From a virus: a DNA stretch of 41,293 bases. The stretch lies in the IMG/VR virus record IMGVR_UViG_3300006793_000079, positions 1 to 41,293 of that record; one strand, written 5' to 3'. Positions 6,102 to 17,200 of the stretch are shown in pieces. The position numbers were made by a program, and so were the translations under genes. The stretch's first letter is position 1, and each line of letters opens with the position of its first letter. The notes beneath the pieces are model-generated. The model did no database searches and had not been told where the DNA came from. It saw nothing but the letters and a program-made list of their open reading frames with translations.

Positions 6102-8477
6102 ATGCCATTTGTACCCGAAGATAGCGGTAATATAATAGTTGGAGACCCAGGAGTTGATGCTGTTGGTAATCGCGGCACTGCGACAGTAAGTGATAGAGAT
6201 AGTACAACTAGTCAAACTATAAACTTTTTACAGAATCCAAGTCTTGCAGGTGCTAGTGCGTTATATGGCGCAGATATTTTTCCTTTTAGAAACGAATTAG
6301 ATCAGTTTGCAAGTTATGCTCCAGTTTTTACACTTGGATGTCTTACTAATATTGAATTTAATTTTCCACTAAGTTATAGAACACTTGGACCAGCAGTTAA
6401 AATAATTAGAAGTGGAGGCGGCGGTGGCCCAACAATACCATCATTGTATGATTTAGACGGTAAACGAGAGTTTTTTATTGAAGATTTAAACATAAAAAAT
6501 ACAGTTGCACCAAATCCAAAGTCAAGACATTCAAATGCTACTGCAATTAACTTTAAAGTTATTGAACCGTACTCAATGGGTCAATTTTTTCATAACTTAA
6601 GAAGTGCATCATTGGTAACTGGGCATAAAAATTATTTAGAAGCACCATTTTTAATTAGTATTGCATTTATAGGATATGATGATGACGGAAATGTTAAATC
6701 TCCGTTTTTTAGTCAGCGACATTTTCCTATACAAATAGTACAAGCTGAAATGAATGTTTCAGAATCAGGCGCAACTTACGATATTCAAGCAGTTCCGTAT
6801 ACAGAAAAAGCAATGACTAATCGAGCGCAAAGATTAAAAACAGATGTTGCGATTAAAGGACGTACAGTAGCTGAACTTTTACAAAATGGCCCACAAAGTC
6901 TTACAGCTGCGTTAAATCAAGTAACTGTTGAACAAAAAGCTGCTCAACAAAGTAGCGGCGACGAATTTGTAATACAATTTCCTAACACAAGTATTCTTGG
7001 AGCACTTGGCGGAGTAGTAGACGGACTAGCATCAGTTGCAAGTTCAGTAACAGGCTCACTTTCAGGTGTTGGTGGCGCTGTGAATGAATGGTATCAAGGA
7101 TTAGTAGGTGGTGATAATTCTCCGCCACCGAGATTATTAGAAAAAGTTTCAGAAAATACGGCTGTGTTTAGTTTAGGAACCCTTATTGGCAATAAATTAA
7201 AAGCACAAGCTGCGGCAGATATTAATGCAATTGGTAGATCTCAATTATTACGCCCCGGAACTCAATATAATTTAGGTAATACTCCTTACCAACTTCCTTC
7301 ATTTGCTGAAGATCCAGCCAACCCCGGGTTTCTAAAGCGTAATCTAATAAGTTATAATCCTGGCACATCGGTATATCAGTTTGAACAAGGCTCAAAAATA
7401 CAAGATATTATTGAAGAAGTTTTAATTACTTCACAATACGGTAGAGATTTTGCAAGTGCAAACGGAGACTTTTCAGGACGTAGATCGTGGTTTAGAATTG
7501 AACCTCAAGTATACAATGGTGGCGGGCTATTAGGAGGTTTAATAACTGGAAAATCTCCTAAAACATATGTTTATAGAGTGCGTCCATATAAAACTGACGG
7601 ATCAAATTTTTCAGCACCAGGATTTACAGGGTTTAGTAGAACACTTATAAAACAACTATTAACACCGAAAGCATACAGTTACATTTATACAGGGCAAAAC
7701 AAAGATATTATTGATTTTGATTTACGGTTTAACATGATGTACTACACTGGTGTGCAAGCCGCAAGAAACCAAAAACAATTAGCATCAGTATTAGGCGGAG
7801 CTGCATTGTTTGGACCAAAAGAAAGAGATGCTATTACAACAACAGGTGCAAATCCAAATATTTTGCCTGCTGGTGATGCAGTAGGCGGCGAAGTAAATGA
7901 TGATGGATCATCTACAGACAACGAACAAGGTGCAAATGGCGGTAATGCTGCTGGTGACGATCCGGAAACTGGAACAGCAAGATATTTTAATGATATGATG
8001 ATTAATTCTGGTAACGATTTACTACAAGTTGATTTAAAAATACACGGCGATCCGTATTTTATATCTGATGTTGGAGTAGGAAACTTCTTAGGACTTCCGA
8101 GCTCGCCGTTATTACCAGTAACTATAGATGGTAGTATGAATCCTATGGACGGTGAAGTATATGTTATTTTAAATTTTAGAACACCAATTGATTATGACGA
8201 AGAAGATGGATATGTAAAATATCCGTTAGGTGGGTTTTTACCAGTGTCAATGTTTAGCGGAATATATCAAGTTATTCAAGTTAATAATAGTTTCGATAAT
8301 GGAAAATTTGAACAGACACTCCAATTGGCTAGAAAGCGTAATCAAGATATTTCAATTGAAGCAGTTGCTGGAAAAGTAATCAGCTTCTTAATGGGCGGCA
8401 AAGGCAATGCCCAAGAAACTAGCGGCATACCATTTGTTAATAATATTGGAGAAACAGGCGTGGATGAAGGTGTATAA
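6102..8477 (+). CDS. baseplate hub protein, gp27-like candidate
   Basis: A 791-residue structural protein that overlaps the gp5 start by one base (TAATG). In T4, gp27 and gp5 form the hub-spike complex, so position suggests the gp27 role. The mid-region segment HFPIQIVQAEMNVSESGATY (about 208-227) and the C-terminal FSGIYQVIQVNNSFDNGKFE (about 720-740) with TLQLARKR look like the tube-like barrels of hub proteins (gp27, gpD). It is twice the length of T4 gp27 (391). The extra length includes a Gly/Ala/Val/Ser-rich hydrophobic stretch at about 297-340 and an acidic Asn/Gly/Asp-rich linker at about 592-625. No enzyme motif is seen. The hub assignment is inferred from context and pattern. That it is a virion protein is much more secure. 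Confidence 0.65.
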   Translation: MPFVPEDSGNIIVGDPGVDAVGNRGTATVSDRDSTTSQTINFLQNPSLAGASALYGADIFPFRNELDQFASYAPVFTLGCLTNIEFNFPLSYRTLGPAVKIIRSGGGGGPTIPSLYDLDGKREFFIEDLNIKNTVAPNPKSRHSNATAINFKVIEPYSMGQFFHNLRSASLVTGHKNYLEAPFLISIAFIGYDDDGNVKSPFFSQRHFPIQIVQAEMNVSESGATYDIQAVPYTEKAMTNRAQRLKTDVAIKGRTVAELLQNGPQSLTAALNQVTVEQKAAQQSSGDEFVIQFPNTSILGALGGVVDGLASVASSVTGSLSGVGGAVNEWYQGLVGGDNSPPPRLLEKVSENTAVFSLGTLIGNKLKAQAAADINAIGRSQLLRPGTQYNLGNTPYQLPSFAEDPANPGFLKRNLISYNPGTSVYQFEQGSKIQDIIEEVLITSQYGRDFASANGDFSGRRSWFRIEPQVYNGGGLLGGLITGKSPKTYVYRVRPYKTDGSNFSAPGFTGFSRTLIKQLLTPKAYSYIYTGQNKDIIDFDLRFNMMYYTGVQAARNQKQLASVLGGAALFGPKERDAITTTGANPNILPAGDAVGGEVNDDGSSTDNEQGANGGNAAGDDPETGTARYFNDMMINSGNDLLQVDLKIHGDPYFISDVGVGNFLGLPSSPLLPVTIDGSMNPMDGEVYVILNFRTPIDYDEEDGYVKYPLGGFLPVSMFSGIYQVIQVNNSFDNGKFEQTLQLARKRNQDISIEAVAGKVISFLMGGKGNAQETSGIPFVNNIGETGVDEGV

Positions 8478-10186
8478 TGGCACAGGATAGAAGAACTAAT
8501 GATAGAACTAGCAATACTGTAGGAGTTTATCTTGGTAAAGTTGTTAACCATCTTGATACTACTTTTATGGGCGGCTTACAAGTTGAAATTTTAAGAAGAA
8601 CTAAAACAGGTAGTTTGCAAGGCGAAACAGTTAATTGTAAGTATGCAAGTCCGTTTGCAGGACAAACTCCGTATGCAGGATTAGGATATGGATCAGACTA
8701 TGCAAGTACACAAAAAAGTTATGGCTTTTGGGCAGTCCCGCCAGACATTGGAACACAGGTAATTGTTCTAATGCCTGAAGGCGATTTTTCTCAAGCATTT
8801 TGGGTAGGATGTGTTGCTGATGTTGGCATGAATTTTTCAGTTCCAGGAAATGCCGGTACTACATACAATGATACTGATCCTTCTAAAGCATTGCCTGTAG
8901 CAGAATATAATAAAAGAGCTACAGAACTCAGCGGAAAAGATCCTACACAGGCTATAAAGCCAGTGCCTCCAGAAAGATATAAACGACTTGACGAAGCAGG
9001 ACTAGCTTCTGATCACGTTCGTGGTACAAATACGTCAAGTGCTAGACGAGAGTCGCCTAGTACAGTATTTGGTATATCTACTCCAGGACCACTAGACTTA
9101 AACGGACCAAAACATGCATACGGCCCAACGCCAGGCAGTTCAATTCAACGTCCCTTTAGTAGGTTAGGCGGACATTCTTTTATTATGGATGACGGTGACT
9201 TAACATTACAGCGAAAGGCTGCGGCAGGCGGCAATGACGGTGACAAGCTGGAATATGCTAATTTTGAAAAAGGTGATAAATCTGGAAAAAAAGAAATCCC
9301 TGCAAACGAAATGATAAAAATTCAAACACGTACAGGACATCAAATAATGATGAATTGTAGTGAAGATTTAATTTATATTGCACATGGTAGCGGAAAGAGT
9401 TGGATTGAAATGACATCCAACGGTAAAATTGATATTTACTCAGAAGATAGTATAAGTGTTAATAGTGACAATGATTTAAATCTTAATGCTGGCCGTAATA
9501 TTAATATGAGTGCTACAGAAAATATTAACATTATTTCTGATAAAAATACAGCAATACATTCACTTGAAAATACAAGTATGCAAGCAAAAAACTTTAGTCA
9601 ATTTATAGAAGAAGATTTTAATCTTAGAGTTGACGGAGAATCTAATGTTTATGTAAAAGGTAATCATAATTTAGTTGTAAAGGACAATTATTATATTTCT
9701 GTAGACTCTAACATGGAAACAAAAGTAGATCAAAATTCTGTAACACAGGCAAACACTATTAAAGAAAGAGCAATGGTCGATCATACGATTGGATCAAATA
9801 ATTTATATCTAGATGTTAATGTTGAAATTAACGGTGAAGCTAAAATTAAAAAATTAAAAGCAGGAATTATAAACAATACAGTAGCTGGATTAGCTTGGGA
9901 AGATAAGCCAGGAACCGATAATCAAATACTAAGTGAGTTTTCTTTTGGCTATAGCGGCGGTTCCCCTGGACAAGCAGCATCGGCAAAAGAAGCCAACGAA
10001 ATAGGAGACGGAGATAAAGCATTGTATCCAAAGCGTATTCCGTTACATGAACCTTGGGAAGGACATGAAAATTTAGATCCTAAATCTTTTAAACCAGATC
10101 GAACACTAGCAGAAGAATCAGAGCGTCCTAAGGAAGAAGAATCAAAATTTCAATTCCCTCCAATCGACGATACATTTAAAAAGTAA
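8477..10186 (+). CDS. 5: gp5-like baseplate hub/spike protein, no lysozyme domain
   Basis: Residues about 13-120 form the gp5/VgrG OB-fold: GVYLGKVVNHLDTTFMGGLQVEI, then YGFWAVPPDIGTQVIVLMPEGD and FWVGCVAD. A linker (about 125-225) is followed by GHSFIMDDGDLTL and the start of a beta-helical spike. This gives way to short repeats such as NDLNLNAGRNINMSATENINI (about 334-355) and later D/N-V-x-V repeats, like the T4 gp5 C-terminal needle. The T4 lysozyme domain between the OB-fold and the helix is absent: the linker is only ~100 residues, mostly Pro/Ser/Gly, with no Glu-Asp-Thr catalytic pattern. This is usual in marine T4-like phages. The C-terminal ~90 residues after the spike repeats are Glu/Lys/Pro-rich. 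Membrane puncture at injection is the inferred role. Confidence 0.88.
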   Translation: MAQDRRTNDRTSNTVGVYLGKVVNHLDTTFMGGLQVEILRRTKTGSLQGETVNCKYASPFAGQTPYAGLGYGSDYASTQKSYGFWAVPPDIGTQVIVLMPEGDFSQAFWVGCVADVGMNFSVPGNAGTTYNDTDPSKALPVAEYNKRATELSGKDPTQAIKPVPPERYKRLDEAGLASDHVRGTNTSSARRESPSTVFGISTPGPLDLNGPKHAYGPTPGSSIQRPFSRLGGHSFIMDDGDLTLQRKAAAGGNDGDKLEYANFEKGDKSGKKEIPANEMIKIQTRTGHQIMMNCSEDLIYIAHGSGKSWIEMTSNGKIDIYSEDSISVNSDNDLNLNAGRNINMSATENINIISDKNTAIHSLENTSMQAKNFSQFIEEDFNLRVDGESNVYVKGNHNLVVKDNYYISVDSNMETKVDQNSVTQANTIKERAMVDHTIGSNNLYLDVNVEINGEAKIKKLKAGIINNTVAGLAWEDKPGTDNQILSEFSFGYSGGSPGQAASAKEANEIGDGDKALYPKRIPLHEPWEGHENLDPKSFKPDRTLAEESERPKEEESKFQFPPIDDTFKK

Positions 10187-10199
10187 AAAGGCGTAAGTT

Positions 10200-10652
10200 A
10201 TGAGTACATTAGAAAAATCGTTATATCAACAAACTAAAGTAGCAGTAGGATCGAAAAAAGATAACATCTACGTAAAAAGTCCAACCTACAAAGGATTTAG
10301 TACAGCAGATGATTCTCAATCGAGCAATAAGCTATACGACATTGCATTGATTAAACAGGATATTATAAATCATTTTCATATTAGAAAAGGTGAAAAACTT
10401 AGTGATCCTGAATTTGGAACTATAATATGGGACGTATTATTTGAACCGTTAACTGATCAAACTCGCAATCTTATTATTAAAGATGTTTCAGATATTATAA
10501 ATTATGATCCTCGAGTTTCAGTTAATCAAATTACTGTTGACACATACGAGCATGGTATTCAAGTAGCATGTGAGTTAGTGTACAAACCGTATTCTATTGT
10601 TGAAAAAATACAGTTTCAGTTTGATGAAAACGCTGGATTTTTTACAGGATAA
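10200..10652 (+). CDS. 25: gp25 baseplate wedge subunit
   Basis: A 150-residue member of the GPW/gp25 family, which is conserved in contractile injection systems and starts sheath assembly at the baseplate. Diagnostic is the run RKGEKLSDPEFGTIIWDVLFEP (about 61-82), containing the conserved E-P core of the family, followed by LIIKDVSDIINYDPRVSV. Length is close to T4 gp25 (132), with a short N-terminal addition. It follows gp5 by 13 bp, with a weak AAGGCG ribosome binding site, and precedes gp6 across a 56-bp gap that holds a late promoter. Confidence 0.92.
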   Translation: MSTLEKSLYQQTKVAVGSKKDNIYVKSPTYKGFSTADDSQSSNKLYDIALIKQDIINHFHIRKGEKLSDPEFGTIIWDVLFEPLTDQTRNLIIKDVSDIINYDPRVSVNQITVDTYEHGIQVACELVYKPYSIVEKIQFQFDENAGFFTG

Positions 10653-10676
10653 TTATATACGCGGTTATTTAATACT

Positions 10677-10684
10677 GCTAAATA
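10677..10684 (+). promoter_or_regulatory. late promoter (gp55 type) before gp6
   Basis: GCTAAATA lies 25 nt upstream of the gp6 ATG (10709), in the 56-bp gap after gp25, with AAGGG at 10698-10702 as ribosome binding site. It shares the core TAAATA with the other late promoters. It would let gp6 and the giant gene behind it be transcribed separately from the hub genes. Confidence 0.6.
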
Positions 10685-10708
10685 TTACAAAGATATAAGG
10701 GAATAAAG

Positions 10709-13700
10709 ATGTCCTCAACTGACAGACAAAATAGATTGTTATTATCGGAAGATTGGAAGCGTGTCTACCAGTCATTCCGTAACGCAGACTTTCAGAGTTA
10801 TGATTTTGATAACTTGCGTAGAACTATGATTCAATACCTAAGGGATAATTATCCTGAAGATTATAATGACTATGTAGATAGTTCAGAGTATCTTGCACTA
10901 ATAGACCTTATTGCATACTTAGGACAAAATATTGCTTTCCGTATTGACTTAAATGCTCGTGAAAATTATATGGAACTTGCAGAGCGTAGAGAATCAGTTC
11001 TCCGTCTAGCAAGATTGCTTTCTTATAACCCAAAGCGTAATCAAGCTACTAACGGACTTGTAAAATTAGATAGTATCAAAACTACTGAACAAGTAATTGA
11101 TAGTAACGGAAATAACTTACAAGAACAAACTATTGTCTGGAACGATGTTTCAAATCCTGACTGGTATGAACAATTCATTAAAGTAATGAATACAGGATTA
11201 CCGTCAAATTCAGAGTTTGGAAAACCAAACAAAAAAGAGTTGATATCAGGAATATCAACAGAGCAATATAGATTTAATTCTATTAATTCAGACATTGCAA
11301 CTTACCAATATAATAAAATTATTGACGGAAGAAACTTACCGTTTGAAATAGTGTCAACTGATGTTACAAATACATCTATTAAAGAAGAAGCACCGTTTCC
11401 GGGAAATAAATTTGCATTAATTTATAAAGACGACGGAAAGGGTGTTGCTAGTAATTCAACAGGCTTCTTTAGTCACTTCCGCCAAGGGTCTTTAGACCAG
11501 GGTGTATTTACAATAAACAATCCTAGTTCTAATCAATCAATTGCAGTTGAAGCACCAGACATTAATGATACTGATGTTTGGTTATATAAATTAGATTCTG
11601 AAGGAAATGAACAAGAACTTTGGTCCAAGGTTGATGCATTACAAGGTAATAATGTTGTTTATAATAGCTTATCTAAATCAGAAAGAAATATTTACAGTGC
11701 GCTAACAAGAGTTGACGACAGAGTAACCTTAGTGTTTAGTGATGGTGTCTTTGGTAATTTACCACAAGGTACATTTAGAGTATACTTTAGATCTAGTCAA
11801 AACGAACGCATTGTTCTTACGCCTAAAGACTTCAGTAATATTGCAGTTAGCATTCCTTATACTTCTAAATCAGGAAAAACAGAAGAATTAACATTATTGT
11901 ATAGTTTGTATTACACAGTTGATAACGGCGCAACAAGCGAAAGTACTGATACTATTAGATTTAATGCACCGTCAACATACTATACACAAAATAGAATGGT
12001 AACTGGCGAAGACTATCAAGTTGCCCCACTTGGCATTAACCAAAAAATTGTAAAAGTAAAAAGTGTTAATAGAACAGCAAGCGGCATTAGTAGATATTTT
12101 GATTTAATTGATGCAACTGGAAAATATTCTCAAACTACACTTTACGGAAACGATGGTGTATTATATAAAGAGTATCAAAATAAGTTAGAAGGCTTTACTT
12201 TTACAACAAAGACTGATGTAGAAGGTGCTACTGAAAATACTATTGTTCCGTTATTGTCGGATAAGAAACTTCGAAATTTTTACTTTGACCAATTTCCTAA
12301 AATACTAACAGACGACTTAGGTATTAACTGGAGTAGAACAACAGTTGAAACTAACTTAGTAACAGGATTATTTAAAAGTGCAGACGGTATTGATATTAAA
12401 TTAGGTTCATTTACATCAACAATTATGTCTTTGTTAAAGCCAGGAACTTTAATTAAATTTATTGCTCCAACAGGAAAACATTTTGATAAAAAATTAAACA
12501 TAGTTGATGGGCCGTCATCTAAAATTGGTGACTTAGATTATAAGTGGGTAAAAGTAATTTCGGTTAATGGTACAGGTATTGAAGAAAGACCAGACGGAAC
12601 CGGAGCTGTATACTTAAATGACGAAATTCCTACTGGTGCTCTTTTAGGTGAAATTAAACCTGCATTAGCAAATAATTTAATTGGCAGTGTTAAACAACAG
12701 GTAATTGATCAAATATTTGTATATAAAACATTTGGACTACGCTTTGATCAAATAAGCGGCGAATGGAGACTAGTTACCGAAAATAACTTATCAATAGGCA
12801 CTGAATTTTCATCTGGAAAATCAGGAGATACTACTAATCAACAATTAGATGCTAGTTGGACACTACTATTTGAAAATGACGGTGAACGTTATACAATTAC
12901 ATACCGCGGTATGCGTTATGTATTTGAAAGTGATAAAGAGATTAAGTTTTATTACGATCCTAAAGAAAAAATTTACGATAGTAAAACCGGTAAAATTATT
13001 AAAGATGCAATTACAGTTTTAAATATAAATTATAAACCAGATGATGTTAATGCATTTACAAGAGATTTTGATTGGGAAATTGTTGATGCATATAGAGATT
13101 TAGAAGGTTATGTTGATAGTAAAAAATTAGAAATTAGTTACTTTGATGCAGACGAAGACGGTATTGTTGACGATGCAGATTTGTTTGAAGAAATTGTTTC
13201 GCCAACAGTTAACGTAAGATCTAAGTATGTTATATTTCAAAAAATAACCTCAGTTGACGGAGTTGAAGATTTTAATTATCTAAACAATGATGACGATGCA
13301 GTTATTATATTAGCTACAAAATCTGAATTAAGGCCATTTAGCGAATATAAGGATGGACAAGTATTTTATTACATTGATACTGATGTATTTGAAGTGCTAA
13401 GCCAAACATCATTAAAGTTAACTATTAGTGCAGATTATAAAGCACGTCTTGGTCGTAATAATTTAAAATTTAGATATTATCATGCAGCGAGTGCAGAAAC
13501 ACGTATTGATCCTAGTGCAAGCAATATTATTGATATGTATATTCTTGATAGAACATATGATGCAAATTACCGTATATGGTTATTAGAAAATTCAATTAAA
13601 CAGCCACTTCCGCCAAGCAGTGACGAGCTGTTTATATCTTATGCTAGTGAATTAAATAAAATTAAATCATTAACAGATGAAATTATATACCATCCGGTTA

Positions 13701-14200
13701 AGTACAAAGTACTATTTGGTAATAAGGCAACAGAAGATTTGCAAGCTACATTTAAAATTGTAAAAAACAAAGACAAAGTATTAAATGATAACGAAATTAA
13801 AACACGTATCATAACAGCAATTAATCAATTTTTTGCTTTAGACAATTGGGATTTTGGAGAACAGTTTTATTTCTCAGAACTTGCAAACTATGTTATGTAT
13901 CAACTTGCTCCAGATGTATCTACATTTATTATTGTACCAAAACAAGAAGAACAAAGTTTTGGTAGCTTATACGAAATTAAAGCAGAAGCTGACGAAATTT
14001 TTATTAGTGGCGCTGATGTTACTAACATCGAAGTTATAGACGCAGTAACAGCTTCGAGACTCAAAGCACAAAATACAATAACCACACAAGCTGCTTCAGT
14101 AAATGCTGGAATACAAAGTTCAGCATTAGACGATGCTTCGGCAAGAGTTACATCTACAAACAATGTAATTAATAATACTAACACAGGGACAACTTACTAA
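10709..14200 (+). CDS. 6: gp6 baseplate wedge protein (BaseplateJ-like)
   Basis: gp6 forms the ring that joins the baseplate wedges. The N-terminus (DWKRVYQSFRNADFQSYDF, then YLALIDLIAYLGQNIAFRID and RRESVLRLARLLSYNPKR, to about residue 115) is the typical gp6 helical start. A BaseplateJ-like region lies at about 395-470 (IRFNAPSTYYTQNRMVTGED, then VKSVNR). The C-terminal part (about 985-1110) holds IIYHPVKYKVLFG and FGEQFYFSELANYVM. The 1163 residues far exceed T4 gp6 (660). The extra mass is mostly beta-rich sequence between about 490 and 980. This includes an acidic DADEDGIVDDAD loop (about 812-823) that looks like a calcium-binding EF/thrombospondin type-3 loop. The stop overlaps the next ATG (TAATG at 14200), tying its translation to the giant gene. 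Confidence 0.9.
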   Translation: MSSTDRQNRLLLSEDWKRVYQSFRNADFQSYDFDNLRRTMIQYLRDNYPEDYNDYVDSSEYLALIDLIAYLGQNIAFRIDLNARENYMELAERRESVLRLARLLSYNPKRNQATNGLVKLDSIKTTEQVIDSNGNNLQEQTIVWNDVSNPDWYEQFIKVMNTGLPSNSEFGKPNKKELISGISTEQYRFNSINSDIATYQYNKIIDGRNLPFEIVSTDVTNTSIKEEAPFPGNKFALIYKDDGKGVASNSTGFFSHFRQGSLDQGVFTINNPSSNQSIAVEAPDINDTDVWLYKLDSEGNEQELWSKVDALQGNNVVYNSLSKSERNIYSALTRVDDRVTLVFSDGVFGNLPQGTFRVYFRSSQNERIVLTPKDFSNIAVSIPYTSKSGKTEELTLLYSLYYTVDNGATSESTDTIRFNAPSTYYTQNRMVTGEDYQVAPLGINQKIVKVKSVNRTASGISRYFDLIDATGKYSQTTLYGNDGVLYKEYQNKLEGFTFTTKTDVEGATENTIVPLLSDKKLRNFYFDQFPKILTDDLGINWSRTTVETNLVTGLFKSADGIDIKLGSFTSTIMSLLKPGTLIKFIAPTGKHFDKKLNIVDGPSSKIGDLDYKWVKVISVNGTGIEERPDGTGAVYLNDEIPTGALLGEIKPALANNLIGSVKQQVIDQIFVYKTFGLRFDQISGEWRLVTENNLSIGTEFSSGKSGDTTNQQLDASWTLLFENDGERYTITYRGMRYVFESDKEIKFYYDPKEKIYDSKTGKIIKDAITVLNINYKPDDVNAFTRDFDWEIVDAYRDLEGYVDSKKLEISYFDADEDGIVDDADLFEEIVSPTVNVRSKYVIFQKITSVDGVEDFNYLNNDDDAVIILATKSELRPFSEYKDGQVFYYIDTDVFEVLSQTSLKLTISADYKARLGRNNLKFRYYHAASAETRIDPSASNIIDMYILDRTYDANYRIWLLENSIKQPLPPSSDELFISYASELNKIKSLTDEIIYHPVKYKVLFGNKATEDLQATFKIVKNKDKVLNDNEIKTRIITAINQFFALDNWDFGEQFYFSELANYVMYQLAPDVSTFIIVPKQEEQSFGSLYEIKAEADEIFISGADVTNIEVIDAVTASRLKAQNTITTQAASVNAGIQSSALDDASARVTSTNNVINNTNTGTTY

Positions 14201-17200
14201 TGGCAAAAAATGACCAAAACGAATTTCCATTGCCAAATGGTTCTAACTCTAATAAAAGAGAAAGTGCTAGACATTTACCAAAGTATTTTAGAACAGATAA
14301 AAATCAAAAGTTTTTAAAGTCTACATTAGATCAAGTATTACAACCTGGTGTAGCTGAAAAAATTAGTTCATTTGTTGGTAGAAAAACTGCAAAGTCATAT
14401 GTTAAAGATGACAACTATTTAAGTGATATATCAGCAGACAGAACTAACTATCAATTAGAACCTGCTAGTATTATACAAGACTCAAATGGAAATGTTGATT
14501 ACTATGCCGATTACCGAGATTACATAAACCAAATTGCTAACTTAGGCGGTTCAAATATTAATCATGGTAGAAATACAAAAGAAGAATTTTATTCTTGGGA
14601 TCCAAAAATTGACTGGGACAAATTTAGTAATTTTAGAGAATATTACTGGTTACCAAACGGTCCAAGATCTGTAATTGTACCTGGCGAACAAAAAGAAATT
14701 AAAAGTACATATACAGTTGAGTTAGCAGAAGCGTTAGGCGACTATTCTTATGTTTTTACTCCAGACGGGCTAACTAACAATCCTATACTAAAATTATATA
14801 GAGGTGTAAAATACAGATTTGAAATTAACACTCCTGGGTTACCATTAACATTTAAAACTCAACGAACGTTAGATGATGCATTTTTATTAGTAGACGGAAT
14901 ATCAGCCCAAAAAGTTGATGAAGGTGTTATTGAATTAGAATTAGGAACAGATGCACCTGATGAGTTATTTTATGTTTCAAATGAAGATATTAATGCTGGT
15001 GGATTAATTAGAGTAGCAAATCAAAGCGATGCTCAGTTTATTGATGTCGTTGCAGAAATTATTGGTAAGAAAGAATATCAAACAAGAGATAATTGGTCAT
15101 TAACTAACGGATTAAAAGTTAGATTTAGAGGCGATGTGCAGCCAGAAATATATCGAGATAAAGAGTGGTATGTTGAGGGTGTTGGTGAAGAAATTGAATT
15201 AATATCATCAGCTGATGTAGAAGTTTCTTTTCCTGTAGGTATTGATGTTGATGTTCCGTTTGATAGTGACGAAGGATTCGATCAGTTTCCTTTCTCACAA
15301 GCAACAGGATATCCAAGAGATAAAGACTATATTACTATCAATAGAGCAAGTATTGATGGAAATTTTTGGTCAAGATATAACAGATGGTTCCATAAAGATG
15401 TAATTGAATTAGTAGATACAATTACAAATAATTCTATTGCAGTTGATGAAACTTCTCGTGCAAGTAGACCTATTATTGAATTTGAATCTGGTTTAAGATT
15501 GTATAACTTTGGATCATTCTCTAAAGGAACTGTTGACTTAATTGACACATTTACGACAGATGCATTTAGCACTATTGAAGGTAGTTTAGGTTATAATATT
15601 GATGACATACAGTTATCAACAGGCATGCGTGTTATATTCTTAGCAGACACTGATCCACTAGTAACCGGTAAAGTATTTGAAGTAAAACTTATTAATTTCA
15701 AAGGAAGCGGAACAGCCGGACAGATAACTCTAGTCCCAACCACAGACAGTGAGCCGTCTAGCGGTGAAAACATACTTGTAACTCGCGGCACAGAAAACGG
15801 CGGCAAAATTTGGTATTACGACGGTAATGAATGGAGTGTTGCGCAGGAAAAAACGTCAGTAAATCAACCACCAATTTTTGATGTATTTGATGAAAACGAT
15901 ATTAGTTATTCTAACATAAATGTATATCCTGCATCGTCTTTTAGAGGAAGTAAGATATTTGGGTATAAAGTTGGAACAGGTGCAAACGATACTGCATTAG
16001 GATTTCCGTTAAGTTATAAAAGTATTGAAAATGTTGGAGACATAGTATTTGATTTTAATTTTAATACAGACACTTTCCAATATCAAACTAATGATACATT
16101 AAATGTAGTAGATGTTAAACAAGGATTTTTAAGAAAATATAAAGGTAAAAATTTTACAATAGCAAATGTTTATACTAAGGCTAATACATTAAGTGAGCAA
16201 AAAGTTATTCTTCAATATGTAAATGATAACACACGCATTACGTATCCAATTAATTGTTATGATCGAAGTGCCGAGCTTACTGATTTATCTATCACAGTAC
16301 TATGTGATAATGTTATAAAATATGAAAATATTGATTACGAATTTGAAGATAGCGTTGATAAAATTAGAAGTATTAAATTTAAATATGATCTAAAAAAAGA
16401 TGCATCAATTGTTATAAAATGCTGTTCGTCGGCTGTAAAAAATAATAATGGTTATTATGAAATTGCTAATAACCTTGAAAAGAATCCGTTGAATGAAGAT
16501 TTAACTTCATTTACCCTAGGCGAAGTTAACGATCATGTTTTTAGTATAACTGAAAATGTTCCTAATTTTAATGGAATATTTCCTGGGCCGTCTAATTTAA
16601 GAGATCTAGACGGGTTAAGCAAATACGGAAGAAAGTTTATTAAACATAGTTCGCCGTTAAACTTATCAATGTACAGTCTTATCGATAAGCCGTCAAATAT
16701 AATTAACGCTGTTAGATATTCTAAAAAAGAATATGCTAAATTTAAACGTTTGTTTATTGAAACAGCTGAAAGTATAGGGTATTCAGGAAACGTAAAAGGG
16801 CATGTTGATAAGATTATTACTGAGCTAGTAAAAAGTAAAACAAATGTTATGCCATTTTACTTTAGCGATATGATACCTTTTGGTACAGCAATTACAACTA
16901 AAATAATAGTAGAAGATGTAGCAACTCAGTTCTATGCTTTAAATACTAATTTTACACTAGAAACATTAAGCACTCGGGCAGTAACAGTATATTTAAATAG
17001 TGAACAATTAATACACAATAAAGATTATACATTTAATACTGAAGGCTTTTTAGTAATTACTGCTACTAAGGCTGTTGGTGACATTCTTGAAATAAACGAA
17101 TACGATACAACTAACGGGTCGTTTATACCACCTACACCAAGTAAGTTAGGTCTATATCCAGCATTTGAACCATATCTATATCAAGATACTTCATTTAGTA

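Noticed and set aside
8850-9160. A T4-type lysozyme domain between the gp5 OB-fold and spike
   Set aside because: The linker is too short and lacks the Glu, Asp and Thr catalytic arrangement.
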